Source: Casimicrobiaceae bacterium (GTDB lineage Bacteria; Pseudomonadota; Gammaproteobacteria; Burkholderiales; Casimicrobiaceae). Taken from it: 8,377 nt of DNA. The notes beneath the pieces were generated by a model that saw only the letters and a list, made by a program, of their open reading frames with translations, was not told the DNA's origin and ran no database searches. Every line of letters starts with the position of its first letter. The stretch's first letter is position 1. Location: positions 1 to 8,377 of the forward strand of contig CATPAO010000020.1 in NCBI GenBank assembly GCA_955652025.1. Reading direction: 5' to 3'. Shown one piece after another: positions 1-6,521 of the stretch. Made by a program: the position numbers and the translations under genes.

Positions 1-1
1 A

Positions 2-1234
2 ACACGGTACGCCGGGGGCCAAGGACCCTTTTCACTTCGGCACCGCCGCGGAACAAGCGTGGACCATCTACCTGCTGGGTCAGGTTCAGCCTCAGTTGAG
101 GACGTCAGGCACGATCTATTTCGGGCTGCTGCCGACGTCGTCGCACGACTGCGCGATGCGCGGCAACCGTTGTTGCTCGTCGGCGGCAGCCGTTGGGATC
201 GAGAAAGCTGCCTGACACTGCGCGCCTTTGCCGAAAGGAGCGGCCTTGCCGTGGCCTGCGCGTTCCGGCATCAGGACTTGTTCGACAACCGGCATTCGCA
301 GTACGCGGGCGACGTCGGCATCGGGATCAATCCGCGACTGGCCGCGCGGGTGCGCGACGCCGACGTCCTGCTGGTCGTCGGCGAGCGATTGGGCGAGATG
401 ACGACGTCCGGCTACACGTTGCTCACGCCGCCGGTTGCGCGCCAGATGTTGATACACGTGCATCCGGGCAGCGACGAACTGGGGCGCGTCTACCAACCGG
501 CCGTGGCCGTCAACGCGACGCCGCGCGAGTTTCTCGCCGCGATGCTCGCCTCGCCCCTTGCCGCATCACCGCAGTGGCGCACACAGGCCGACGACGCGCA
601 TCGCGAATACGAAGCGTGGCGCGCGCCGCGCCCGGTGCCGGGCGATGTCGACTTGTGGCAGATCGCGCGCTGGCTCGACGAGACGTTGGGGGACAATGCG
701 ATCGTCTGCAACGGCGCGGGCAACTATGCGACGTGGGTGCATCGCTTATTTCGCTATCGCGGCTACCGGACGCAGCTCGCGCCCTATTCGGGCTCGATGG
801 GCTATGGCGTGCCGGCCGCGGTCGCCGCCAAGCTCGTGCACCCGGAGCGGGTCGTGCTGTCCTGGAACGGCGACGGTTGCTTCCTGATGAACGGCCAGGA
901 ATTCGCGACTGCCGTCCAATACGGGCTCGCGATCGTGTTCGTCGTCATCGACAACGGCATGTACGGCACGATCCGCATGCATCAGGAGCGTCACTATCCC
1001 GGGCGCGTATCCGGCACGTCGCTCGTCAATCCCGATTTCGCGGCGCTGGCGCGCGCCTACGGCGCCGTCGGCCTGACCGTCACGCGCACCGAGGAGTTCG
1101 CGGGCGCGTTCGAGCGCGCGCTCGCGGCGGGCGGCCCTGCGCTCGTCCACGTTCGGCTCGATCCGCAGGCGCTCACGCCGAACGCGTCGCTGGATGCGTT
1201 GCGCGCGCAGGGTCTCGCGGCGCGAGAGAAATAG
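2..1234 (+). CDS. Thiamine-diphosphate-dependent enzyme, acetolactate-synthase-like (5' partial or N-terminally truncated)
   Basis: The visible part has the central TPP-enzyme domain followed by the C-terminal ThDP-binding (PP) domain. Numbered from the GTG at 59, the central domain includes a Leu-Val-Gly-Gly strand near residue 40 and the conserved stretch DLFDNRHSQYAGDVGIG around 73-89. The diphosphate/Mg motif is Gly-Asp-Gly at 271-273, followed about 25 residues later by Asp-Asn at 298-299; then comes GMYGTIRMHQERHYPG. Enzymes of this fold cleave or join 2-oxo acids through a ThDP carbanion. This subgroup is commonly annotated as acetolactate synthase large subunit-like, with substrate unproven. 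Full members are about 540-560 aa; here the N-terminal PYR domain of about 190 aa, which carries the activating Glu, is not seen. The frame stays open to the left edge, but the residues before about 20 do not resemble a PYR domain and GC at third codon positions is lower there. The 59 GTG is only the first start codon and may not be the true start. The stop is TAG at 1232-1234, touching the next gene's stop. Confidence 0.85.
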   Translation, partial: TRYAGGQGPFSLRHRRGTSVDHLPAGSGSASVEDVRHDLFRAAADVVARLRDARQPLLLVGGSRWDRESCLTLRAFAERSGLAVACAFRHQDLFDNRHSQYAGDVGIGINPRLAARVRDADVLLVVGERLGEMTTSGYTLLTPPVARQMLIHVHPGSDELGRVYQPAVAVNATPREFLAAMLASPLAASPQWRTQADDAHREYEAWRAPRPVPGDVDLWQIARWLDETLGDNAIVCNGAGNYATWVHRLFRYRGYRTQLAPYSGSMGYGVPAAVAAKLVHPERVVLSWNGDGCFLMNGQEFATAVQYGLAIVFVVIDNGMYGTIRMHQERHYPGRVSGTSLVNPDFAALARAYGAVGLTVTRTEEFAGAFERALAAGGPALVHVRLDPQALTPNASLDALRAQGLAAREK

Positions 1235-1271
1235 CTACGCGTGCTGCGCGACCGGCGGCGCCGCGCGTAGC
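1225..1271 (-). terminator. Candidate intrinsic terminator of the HdeD-family gene
   Basis: A perfect 8-base inverted repeat pairs GCTACGCG (1234-1241) with CGCGTAGC (1264-1271). It can extend inward by a G-T wobble and a further G-C pair across an 18-base loop. Read on the - strand, the stem is followed at once by TATTTCTCT (1233-1225), a moderately U-rich tract as expected for Rho-independent termination. The stem contains the HdeD gene's stop codon, and the tract lies in the end of the opposing gene. On the + strand no T-rich tract follows, so I infer that it serves the - strand. The stem is seen in the sequence; termination is inferred. Confidence 0.42.
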
Positions 1272-1804
1272 GCTCGCGCGAGCATGATCCGCCACACGCC
1301 GGCGGAGATCAGCGCGAAACCCGCCAAGAGGCCGATGATCGCGATGGAGCTCGCCGGCCAGCCGGCGGCGATCATGATCGCCAGCACGATCGACAGCGCG
1401 CCGTCGAACAACACCCAACCCCAGCCGCGCTTCGGCTTGAGCTTGAACGAGAGCATCACGCTGCAGATGCCGTTCGCGAACAACAAGCCGCCAACGACAA
1501 GCGCGAGCGTTGCGATGCCCGCGATCGGAAACACCGCGAACAGCGCGCCCAGCACGATCATTGCGATGCCCGAAAGGAGCTTCCCGGCGAAGCCATCTTC
1601 GGCACGCGTGGCGACTGCGTGCGCAACTTCGGCCACGCCGCCGACAAAGAACATCGCGCCCAGAAACAACGTCGCCGCCAACGCCGCGGGTCCGGGTGCT
1701 AACACCGCGAGAACGCCGGCGATGATCATCACGACGCCCAGTATCATCACCCAGCGCGCGACGCGCGACGTATCGATCGCCGAAGCCGAATTCGTATCCG
1801 CCAT
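1235..1804 (-). CDS. HdeD family (DUF308) integral membrane protein
   Basis: The product is 189 aa and almost wholly hydrophobic, with about six membrane segments (roughly residues 17-36, 42-62, 76-93, 97-118, 129-147 and 151-175) arranged as repeated two-helix units. Charged loops such as ATRAED (66-70 region) and KLKPKRG (121-127) separate them. This layout, the length and the Gly/Ala-rich helices match the HdeD/DUF308 family. Its E. coli founder is an inner-membrane protein linked to acid resistance at high cell density; the biochemical activity is unknown. I chose the ATG at 1804 because it has a strong Shine-Dalgarno sequence and is followed by a normal short polar N-terminus. A longer open frame to 1945 would add 47 non-conserved residues and run over the hairpin after the upstream gene. 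It is the last gene of the - strand run, and a stress role is inferred from the family only. Confidence 0.9.
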   Translation of the reverse strand: MADTNSASAIDTSRVARWVMILGVVMIIAGVLAVLAPGPAALAATLFLGAMFFVGGVAEVAHAVATRAEDGFAGKLLSGIAMIVLGALFAVFPIAGIATLALVVGGLLFANGICSVMLSFKLKPKRGWGWVLFDGALSIVLAIMIAAGWPASSIAIIGLLAGFALISAGVWRIMLARALRAAPPVAQHA

Positions 1805-1809
1805 GTCGA

Positions 1810-1815
1810 TCCCCC
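1810..1815 (-). promoter_or_regulatory. Ribosome binding site fixing the HdeD-family start
   Basis: On the - strand GGGGGA lies 5 bases before the ATG at 1804. No comparable site precedes the upstream in-frame start at 1945, so this supports the 189-residue reading. Confidence 0.6.
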
Positions 1816-1936
1816 GAGTCTTAGATTGCGTTAGAGGCGGCCTTCTTGGTTGCGCTCGGATCATGACGTCGTTGCCCGATGACGCGCGGTGCGTACGGAC
1901 ACTCTGAGCGTTCGATGCGCAGGACGCGCCGATTCT

Positions 1937-1955
1937 ACGCCCCAATCCGGGGCGT
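1937..1955 (-). terminator. Hairpin just after the lytic transglycosylase gene
   Basis: ACGCCCC (1937-1943) and GGGGCGT (1949-1955) form a perfect 7-base, GC-rich stem around a 5-base loop, starting 5 bases past the transglycosylase stop codon. No T-run follows on either strand, so it lacks the second half of a classical intrinsic terminator. It may stabilise the mRNA 3' end or act with Rho. The position is what makes it credible. Confidence 0.42.
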
Positions 1956-1960
1956 GTCCG

Positions 1961-2698
1961 TCAGGGCAACGCCGGGATCGTGCCCTTCCGCCCGCGCAGG
2001 TCGAGCCGCGGCCGCGGCAATGTCGCCGGTGCGGCTTGCGGCGGTTGATAGAGCGCTTGGAATTGGCGGACCAGCGCGACGTAATCACGCGTTTCGGCAA
2101 ACGGCGGCACGCGATTGCCCGCCTCTCGGACCGCTTGTTCTCCGGCGTTGTAGGCAGCGAGCGCGAGGGTGAGATCGTGGTCGAACATTTCGAACAGGTC
2201 ATGCAGGTAGCGTGCGCCGATTCGTACATTGGTCGCGGGATCCAACAGCTTTTGGGCGACGGTGCTGCGGCGATCGTCGGCGAGCCCGTAACGCGCACCG
2301 GTTTCCGGCAGCACTTGCATCAGGCCGAGCGCGCCCTTCGGCGACACCGCGGCCGGCTCGAAGCCCGATTCGACGGCGATCACCGCCTTGACCAGCGCCG
2401 GATCCAACGCGCCCGCGCGGGCCTGACGCTCGATCAGCGCGGCGTAGCGGCGGACGTTGGGGTGATCGACCACGCGCCGATACAGCGGCGTGCGCAGGAG
2501 CGCCTCCTGCGCCGCGCGCAAGGCCGGGTCGACCGGGACGGGATCGAGGCTTGTCCCGCCCTTGAAGAACAACTCGTAACGGTCGTCCACCTTTCGTGGA
2601 GCGAAATGGGAAACGCCTTGCGTGTCGATGTAGCCCCACAGCTCAGCGTGCGCCCATGTGGCATAGAGCGCCATCGCAGCAATCAGGAACCGGCGCAT
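1961..2698 (-). CDS. Secreted lytic transglycosylase, SLT (Slt70-type) domain
   Basis: The product is 245 aa. Residues 1-18 form a signal peptide (Arg-Arg, hydrophobic core, Ala-His-Ala before the likely cut). A short segment with WGYIDTQGVSHFA (21-33) resembles the DUF4124-like N-terminus common in betaproteobacterial members. The SLT domain spans about 92-205: catalytic Glu110 in AVESGFEP, then SPKGALGLMQVLP (119-131), NVRIGARYL (157-165) and AYNAG (182-186), all hallmarks of the family. The enzyme cleaves the MurNAc-GlcNAc bond of peptidoglycan in the periplasm with formation of 1,6-anhydroMurNAc. The Pro-rich tail (219-245) is likely unstructured. The start ATG has GAGG 5 bases upstream. 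It follows serA by 57 bases, so it may be read through from the serine genes although its role is unrelated. Confidence 0.95.
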   Translation of the reverse strand: MRRFLIAAMALYATWAHAELWGYIDTQGVSHFAPRKVDDRYELFFKGGTSLDPVPVDPALRAAQEALLRTPLYRRVVDHPNVRRYAALIERQARAGALDPALVKAVIAVESGFEPAAVSPKGALGLMQVLPETGARYGLADDRRSTVAQKLLDPATNVRIGARYLHDLFEMFDHDLTLALAAYNAGEQAVREAGNRVPPFAETRDYVALVRQFQALYQPPQAAPATLPRPRLDLRGRKGTIPALP

Positions 2699-2755
2699 CG
2701 GTGCCTCAATCCGTTCGCCGCGCCCGCTCTCCTCGCAGGTGCCGCCCTCGCGATA

Positions 2756-3940
2756 TCACGTCATGTTCTCCGCCGGAATGGCGCGCACCGACAGCACGCC
2801 ATCGATCGCCGAGATGGCGTCGATGACCGGGGGTGGAATCGCGCTGTCGACGTCGACCAGCGTGTACGCCATCTCGCCACGCGATTTGTTCAGCATGTTG
2901 TGGATGTTGAGGCCGGCCTTCGCCATCGCCGTCGAAATCTGGCCCACCATGTTCGGGACATTGGCATTGGCGATCGCGATGCGGAAAGGCGATTCGCGCG
3001 ACATGTCGACGCTGGGAAAGTTGACGGCATTGCCGATCACGCCGTTTTCGAGAAATTCGCGCACTTGGTCGACGACCATGATCGCGCAATTCTCTTCTGC
3101 CTCGTCGGTCGAGGCACCGAGGTGCGGAAGCGCCGCAACGCCGGGCTCGCGGTGAAGGTTGGCGCTGGGAAAGTCGCACAGGTAATACTTGAGTTTATGC
3201 CGGCGCAGTGCCGCCACCACGGCATCCTCGTCGACGATCGCGTCACGCGCAAAGTTGAGGAGCGCGGCGCCGGGCTTCATCGCGGCGAGGTGCTCGGCAT
3301 CGATCAGGTGGCGCGTGACTGCCAGCAACGGCACGTGCAGCGTGACGAAATCGGATTGCTTCAGCAATTCCTCGATGCCATGCGCGCGCCGAACGCTCGA
3401 TGGCAGTCGCCACGCGGCGTCGACGGTAATCTCCGGATCGAAGCCGATCACTTTCATCCCCAGTTTGATCGCAGTGTCGGCGACCAGGCTGCCAATCGCG
3501 CCCAAGCCGACAATGCCGAGCGTGCGACCGGGCAACTCGACGCCCGCGAATTGCTTTTTGCCCTCCTCCACGCGCCGCTCCATATCGCTCGCTTGCGCGT
3601 TCAAGCCGGCGACATAACCGAGCGCGGGGATGACGTTGCGCGCCGCCATCAGGAGCGCCGCGAGCACCAACTCTTTCACCGCGTTGGCGTTCGCGCCCGG
3701 TGCGTTGAACACCGGCACGCCGCGCTTCGACATCTCGGCCACCGGGATGTTGTTGGTTCCCGATCCTGCCCGTCCGATCGCCTTGACTGTGCGCGGAATG
3801 TCGTGGCCATTCAGGTCATGCGAGCGCAGCACGATGGCGTCCGGATGCTCGACCGCCTTTCCCACCGCGTAGCGCGCGCTCGGAAATCGGTGGAGGCCTT
3901 GCGACGAGATCTGGTTGAACGTGAGGATGTGGAATTTCAC
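2756..3940 (-). CDS. serA: D-3-phosphoglycerate dehydrogenase (short ACT-domain type)
   Basis: NAD-dependent oxidation of 3-phosphoglycerate to 3-phosphohydroxypyruvate, the first step of phosphorylated serine synthesis in the cytosol. The 394-aa product shows a substrate-binding part with GRAGSGTNNIPV (56-67) and NAPGANANAVKELVL (79-93), the Rossmann motif GLGAIG at 145-150 and an NAD-contacting Asp at 168. Of the catalytic residues, Arg232 (NFARDAIVDE) and His273 (LPHLGAST) are present. The usual Asp-Val-Phe-x-x-Glu that carries the third residue reads Asp-Phe-Pro-Ser-Ala-Asn (256-261), a feature of this short branch. A C-terminal ACT domain (about 320-394) suggests feedback control, probably by serine. 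The start is GTG at 3940, chosen because the N-terminus MKFHILTFNQ fits the family; the Shine-Dalgarno is weak. Only 5 bases separate it from serC, so translation is probably coupled. Confidence 0.97.
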   Translation of the reverse strand: MKFHILTFNQISSQGLHRFPSARYAVGKAVEHPDAIVLRSHDLNGHDIPRTVKAIGRAGSGTNNIPVAEMSKRGVPVFNAPGANANAVKELVLAALLMAARNVIPALGYVAGLNAQASDMERRVEEGKKQFAGVELPGRTLGIVGLGAIGSLVADTAIKLGMKVIGFDPEITVDAAWRLPSSVRRAHGIEELLKQSDFVTLHVPLLAVTRHLIDAEHLAAMKPGAALLNFARDAIVDEDAVVAALRRHKLKYYLCDFPSANLHREPGVAALPHLGASTDEAEENCAIMVVDQVREFLENGVIGNAVNFPSVDMSRESPFRIAIANANVPNMVGQISTAMAKAGLNIHNMLNKSRGEMAYTLVDVDSAIPPPVIDAISAIDGVLSVRAIPAENMT

Positions 3941-3945
3941 GATGC

Positions 3946-5025
3946 TTACCCGCGCCGGCGCTCGAATGCGCTCATGTACTCGACCAGCGTCCGCACGCCG
4001 GCGATCGGCATCGCGTTATAGATTGATGCGCGCATGCCCCCGACGGTGCGGTGACCCTTGAGCTGCACCATCCCGTTTTCCCTGGCGCCCTTCAGAAACG
4101 CCTCGTCGAGCGAAGGATCGTGCAGCTTGAAGGGCACGTTCATCCGCGAGCGGTCCTCCTTGCGCACTGAATTCTTGTAGAACGATGTTTGATCCAGATA
4201 GTCGTAGAGCAGCGCTGCCTTCGCCACGTTGGCGCGCTCGATGGCGGCGAGTCCGCCCTGTGCGATCAGCCATTCGAACACGAGTCCCGCGACGTAGATC
4301 GCGTAAGTCGGCGGCGTGTTGACCATCGAATCGGCTTCGGCCTGCGCCTTCCAGTGGAACGCCGACGGCGTGATCGGTAACGCGCGGTCGAGCAGGTCGT
4401 CGCGAACGATGACCAGCGTGAGCCCCGCGGGACCGACGTTTTTCTGCGCGCCGCCGTAGATCACGCCGTACTTCGACACGTCGATCGCGCGCGACAGGAT
4501 GTGGGACGACATGTCCGCGACCAGCGGGACGTCGCCAGTGTCCGGCGTCCAGTGATATTCGACGCCGCCGATCGTCTCGTTCGTGCAGACGTGCACAAAG
4601 GCGGCCCCGGGGGCGAGGCGCCAAGTCTCGCGCGCCGGTACGCACGTGAACTGGTGGTCCTCCGCCGAGGCCGCCACGTTGACCGTGCAATATTTGTTCG
4701 CTTCCTTGATCGATTTTTTCGACCACTCGCCGGTGTTGACGTAATCGGCCGCCGAGCGACCTAGCAGCAAGTTCATCGGAACGATCGCGTTTTCGGCGAT
4801 CGCGCCGCCCTGCAGAAACAACACTTGGTAGTTTGGCGGAATCGCGAGCAGCGTGCGGAGGTCCGCTTCGGCCTTGTCGGCGATGCCGATGAATTCCTTG
4901 CCGCGGTGACTCATCTCCATCACCGACATGCCGCTGCCGTGCCAGTCGAGCATTTCCGCCGCCGCCTGCTGCAGCACGACGTCGGGCAAAACGGCGGGAC
5001 CGGCACTGAAATTGAAAACTCGCAT
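3946..5025 (-). CDS. serC: Phosphoserine aminotransferase
   Basis: PLP-dependent transfer of the amino group from glutamate to 3-phosphohydroxypyruvate, giving O-phosphoserine; the family also acts in the DXP-dependent pyridoxal phosphate pathway. The product is 359 aa, the normal length. Landmarks are [11 protein letters not shown] (4-14), MSHRGKEF (38-45), GGAIAEN (73-79), Trp102 stacking region, the PLP-binding Lys195 in [21 protein letters not shown] (236-244) and the substrate phosphate-binding His-Arg (325-326) with GGMRAS (329-334). It is the class-V aminotransferase fold. The ATG at 5025 gives the canonical N-terminus; the upstream GGAA is a weak ribosome binding site. It is transcribed directly before serA, the enzyme that makes its substrate. 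The formyltransferase-like gene ends 63 bases upstream. Confidence 0.98.
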   Translation of the reverse strand: MRVFNFSAGPAVLPDVVLQQAAAEMLDWHGSGMSVMEMSHRGKEFIGIADKAEADLRTLLAIPPNYQVLFLQGGAIAENAIVPMNLLLGRSAADYVNTGEWSKKSIKEANKYCTVNVAASAEDHQFTCVPARETWRLAPGAAFVHVCTNETIGGVEYHWTPDTGDVPLVADMSSHILSRAIDVSKYGVIYGGAQKNVGPAGLTLVIVRDDLLDRALPITPSAFHWKAQAEADSMVNTPPTYAIYVAGLVFEWLIAQGGLAAIERANVAKAALLYDYLDQTSFYKNSVRKEDRSRMNVPFKLHDPSLDEAFLKGARENGMVQLKGHRTVGGMRASIYNAMPIAGVRTLVEYMSAFERRRG

Positions 5026-5088
5026 CGAAATTCCGAAGGGGTGATTAAGTGAAACGCGGTCCGCGAGACCCGCCGCGGCGTGAGGGCG

Positions 5089-5694
5089 CTACTGCGCCGA
5101 TGCCGGCTCGCGAATCATCGGCGCGCGCGTCGCGAACTGCTCGTCCTGCGGTCGCGAGGGCAGCTGGCCGTGCTCGCGGGCGTAACGGATCACGCGGCGA
5201 ACCAAGTCGAGGCCGATGGGCGCCAACGCGCGTTCCCACAACTCGCGCGCCGTCTCGCCTTTTTTGACGAAACACCACTCCTGGGCCGCGATCGCGCCGG
5301 CGTCCATCCGGTCGGCCAAATGATAAATCGAGCCGCCGGCGATCGGATCGCGTTCGCGAATCGTCCACTCGATCGCCGCGATGCCGCGGTGGCGCGGCAG
5401 CAGCGACGGATGGTAGCCGATGCCTCCCATCCTGGCGCGCGCCAGCGCGTCGTGGGTCACGCGCGCATGGCTGTGCGCGGTCACGATCAGGTCGGTTCCG
5501 TCGGGGATCGCACGCGCGGCGACGATCTTGGGATCATCGTGCACAAAGACGTCGAGACCGGCCGCCCGGGCCGCGTCGGCGAGCCGGTCGTCGGCCTCCG
5601 GGACGACGACGCGCTGAATCTTGACGTCTTCGGCTTGCAGCACAGCGAGCACCGCCGCGCCAAAATAGCGCGATCCCACCAGGACTACGTTCAT
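5089..5694 (-). CDS. Formyltransferase-fold family protein
   Basis: The 201-aa product has the fold of 10-formyltetrahydrofolate-dependent formyltransferases (relatives of methionyl-tRNA and phosphoribosylglycinamide formyltransferases). It begins with a beta strand and Gly loop, MNVVLVGSRYFG, and has DLIVTAHSHARVT (68-80), the core motif GYHPSLLPRHRG (93-104), GGSIYHLADRMDAG (120-133) and the helix GETARELWERAL (146-157). The catalytic His95 and Asp131 are present, but the Asn of the usual Asn-x-His triad is Gly93. It lacks the C-terminal tRNA-binding domain of Fmt, so it is not the translation-initiation enzyme; the substrate is unknown. The ATG at 5694 is preferred to an upstream in-frame start at 5751 because it has GAGG 4 bases upstream and starts at the Rossmann strand. 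It sits 63 bases before serC and 142 after the rhomboid gene. Confidence 0.86.
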   Translation of the reverse strand: MNVVLVGSRYFGAAVLAVLQAEDVKIQRVVVPEADDRLADAARAAGLDVFVHDDPKIVAARAIPDGTDLIVTAHSHARVTHDALARARMGGIGYHPSLLPRHRGIAAIEWTIRERDPIAGGSIYHLADRMDAGAIAAQEWCFVKKGETARELWERALAPIGLDLVRRVIRYAREHGQLPSRPQDEQFATRAPMIREPASAQ

Positions 5695-5698
5695 GATG

Positions 5699-5702
5699 CC
5701 TC
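5699..5702 (-). promoter_or_regulatory. Ribosome binding site fixing the formyltransferase-like start
   Basis: On the - strand GAGG stands 4 bases before the ATG at 5694. The alternative in-frame start at 5751 would add 19 residues (Arg/Pro/Ser-rich, not Rossmann-like) and has no comparable site. Confidence 0.5.
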
Positions 5703-5783
5703 GACGATTGGGAGCGGGCGATTCGCGCGCAATGCCCGAATTCTTCGACAATGGCTTCCGGGGCGGGTGCAGCGCGAGTCGGG

Positions 5784-5789
5784 ATGATA
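5784..5789 (-). promoter_or_regulatory. Possible -10 element upstream of the formyltransferase-like gene
   Basis: On the - strand TATCAT matches the sigma-70 -10 consensus at five of six positions, about 90 bases before the start codon, within the 142-base gap after the rhomboid gene. I see no good -35 hexamer at the expected spacing. It is a weak call, made because this is the gap most likely to hold a promoter for the downstream serC-serA genes. Confidence 0.22.
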
Positions 5790-5836
5790 CCGTCTTGGGC
5801 CCGAACGGACGCCGCGCGGCTTTTACACGACTCGGA

Positions 5837-6433
5837 TCATGGGCGCCCCCGCGTGCCGCCGCGCCAATAGCGGAGCATGAGGTACCCGCCGACCATGCCG
5901 CCCAGGTGGGCGAAATTGGCCACGTCCGGTTGCGACCCGGTGACGCCGAGAAAAAGCTCCAGCACCGCGCACACGACGACGAAGATGCGCGCCGGCATGG
6001 GAATCGGCGGGAACAGCAGCATCACGCGGTTGTTCGGAAAATAGATGCCGTAGGCCAACAAGAGACCGAACACACCGCCGGATGCCCCCACAGTCGGATA
6101 AACGCCGCCGGTCGACGCAGCGACCGCGAGTTGCGTCAACGCCGCCGACACGATGCAAACGAGGTAATAGATCAGATAGCGACGACCACCGAACACCCGC
6201 TCGATCGCGCTGCCGAACATGTACAGCGCAAACATGTTGAACGCAACGTGCAAGAGACTGCCGTGCAGGAAACCGTAGCTCAAGAGTTGCCACGGCGCGA
6301 AGCTCACCCGCGGGTCGACCGACGACGCGGCAAGCGGCCACAGCGCGAACGGCACGATCAAATCGGGCAAAAGATTCTGCAGCAGGAAGATCGCGACGTT
6401 GGCGACGATCAGGGCGGTCGTGACAGGCGGCAT
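5837..6433 (-). CDS. Rhomboid family intramembrane serine protease
   Basis: The product is 198 aa with six predicted membrane helices and no extra domains, so it has the minimal rhomboid core. Family signatures are in order: Trp-Gln near 48-49 before the L1 loop, the helix-2 pattern HGSLLHVAFN with His57, His62 and Asn66 (oxyanion side), Glu78-Arg79 after it, the nucleophile Ser118 in GASGG on helix 4, the dimer-packing GLLLAYGI helix, and catalytic His176 in FAHLGGM on helix 6. It therefore has a complete Ser-His dyad and should be active in the inner membrane, cutting single-pass proteins near the membrane surface; substrates cannot be predicted. The ATG at 6433 gives a normal N-terminus but has no clear Shine-Dalgarno. 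It lies 84 bases after the acyl-CoA dehydrogenase gene, and function does not link the two. Confidence 0.94.
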   Translation of the reverse strand: MPPVTTALIVANVAIFLLQNLLPDLIVPFALWPLAASSVDPRVSFAPWQLLSYGFLHGSLLHVAFNMFALYMFGSAIERVFGGRRYLIYYLVCIVSAALTQLAVAASTGGVYPTVGASGGVFGLLLAYGIYFPNNRVMLLFPPIPMPARIFVVVCAVLELFLGVTGSQPDVANFAHLGGMVGGYLMLRYWRGGTRGRP

Positions 6434-6451
6434 GGGCGCAAGGTGGGGGTA

Positions 6452-6465
6452 CCGGACGCGTCCGG
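6452..6465. repeat. Perfect 14-base palindrome upstream of the rhomboid gene
   Basis: CCGGACGCGTCCGG is its own reverse complement and lies 18 bases before the rhomboid start, in a short gap. On the - strand no T-run follows. It could be an operator for a dimeric regulator or, in mRNA, a short stem near the ribosome binding region. A chance palindrome remains possible in such GC-rich DNA. Confidence 0.5.
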
Positions 6466-6492
6466 CAAGGGTGGAAGTGCGCGGATCGCGGA

Positions 6493-6521
6493 ATCTTATT
6501 GTGGCAGGTGCGCCGTTTCAG
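6493..6521 (-). promoter_or_regulatory. Candidate sigma-70 promoter for the rhomboid gene
   Basis: On the - strand CTGAAA (6516-6521; four of six to the -35 consensus) and TAAGAT (6493-6498; four of six to the -10 consensus) are separated by exactly 17 bases. The -35 overlaps the stop codon of the acyl-CoA dehydrogenase gene. Transcription would start near 6486, leaving a leader of about 50 bases that includes the palindrome at 6452-6465. The match is moderate and the role is inferred. Confidence 0.27.

Larger units (their letters stand above)
1805..1960. other. Intergenic gap between the transglycosylase and HdeD-family genes
   Basis: This 156-base gap is the longest in the window. It holds the hairpin at 1937-1955 next to the transglycosylase stop and the HdeD ribosome binding site. 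I found no convincing -35/-10 pair on the - strand, no short conserved ORF and no RNA gene. If the HdeD gene has its own promoter it is probably here, but the sequence does not show a sigma-70 type match that I would defend. Confidence 0.5.

Noticed and set aside
1213..1227. A 6-base stem (TCTCGC/GCGAGA) in the last codons of the ThDP gene
   Set aside because: It lies within coding sequence, has a three-base loop and no T-tract; the 1234-1271 inverted repeat is the better candidate at this junction.
193..1287. A 364-codon frame overlapping the ThDP enzyme on the same strand
   Set aside because: The translation is Arg-rich and low in complexity, typical of an out-of-frame reading of GC-rich DNA; the ThDP frame carries the conserved motifs.
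1889..4021. A 710-codon open frame on the + strand, antisense to the transglycosylase and serA genes
   Set aside because: Its codons are the exact complements of the sense codons: the transglycosylase and serA share the same phase because their 57-base gap is a multiple of three. Stops would need TTA, CTA or TCA sense codons, which are rare in this GC-rich DNA. The product is Arg/His/Asp-rich and has no family features, while both sense genes have complete catalytic motifs.
5056..5073. An imperfect hairpin after the formyltransferase-like gene, followed by GTTTCACTT on the - strand
   Set aside because: The stem is only about six pairs with a bulge, and the tract has no real T-run; it is too weak to call a terminator before serC.
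5080..5787. A 235-codon + strand frame opposite the formyltransferase-like gene
   Set aside because: It is codon-aligned antisense, so its openness follows from sense codon use; it shows no recognisable domain.
5810..5826. GCCGCGCGGC followed by TTTT on the + strand, resembling a terminator
   Set aside because: The stem is four pairs with a two-base loop, and no + strand gene ends nearby that it could terminate.
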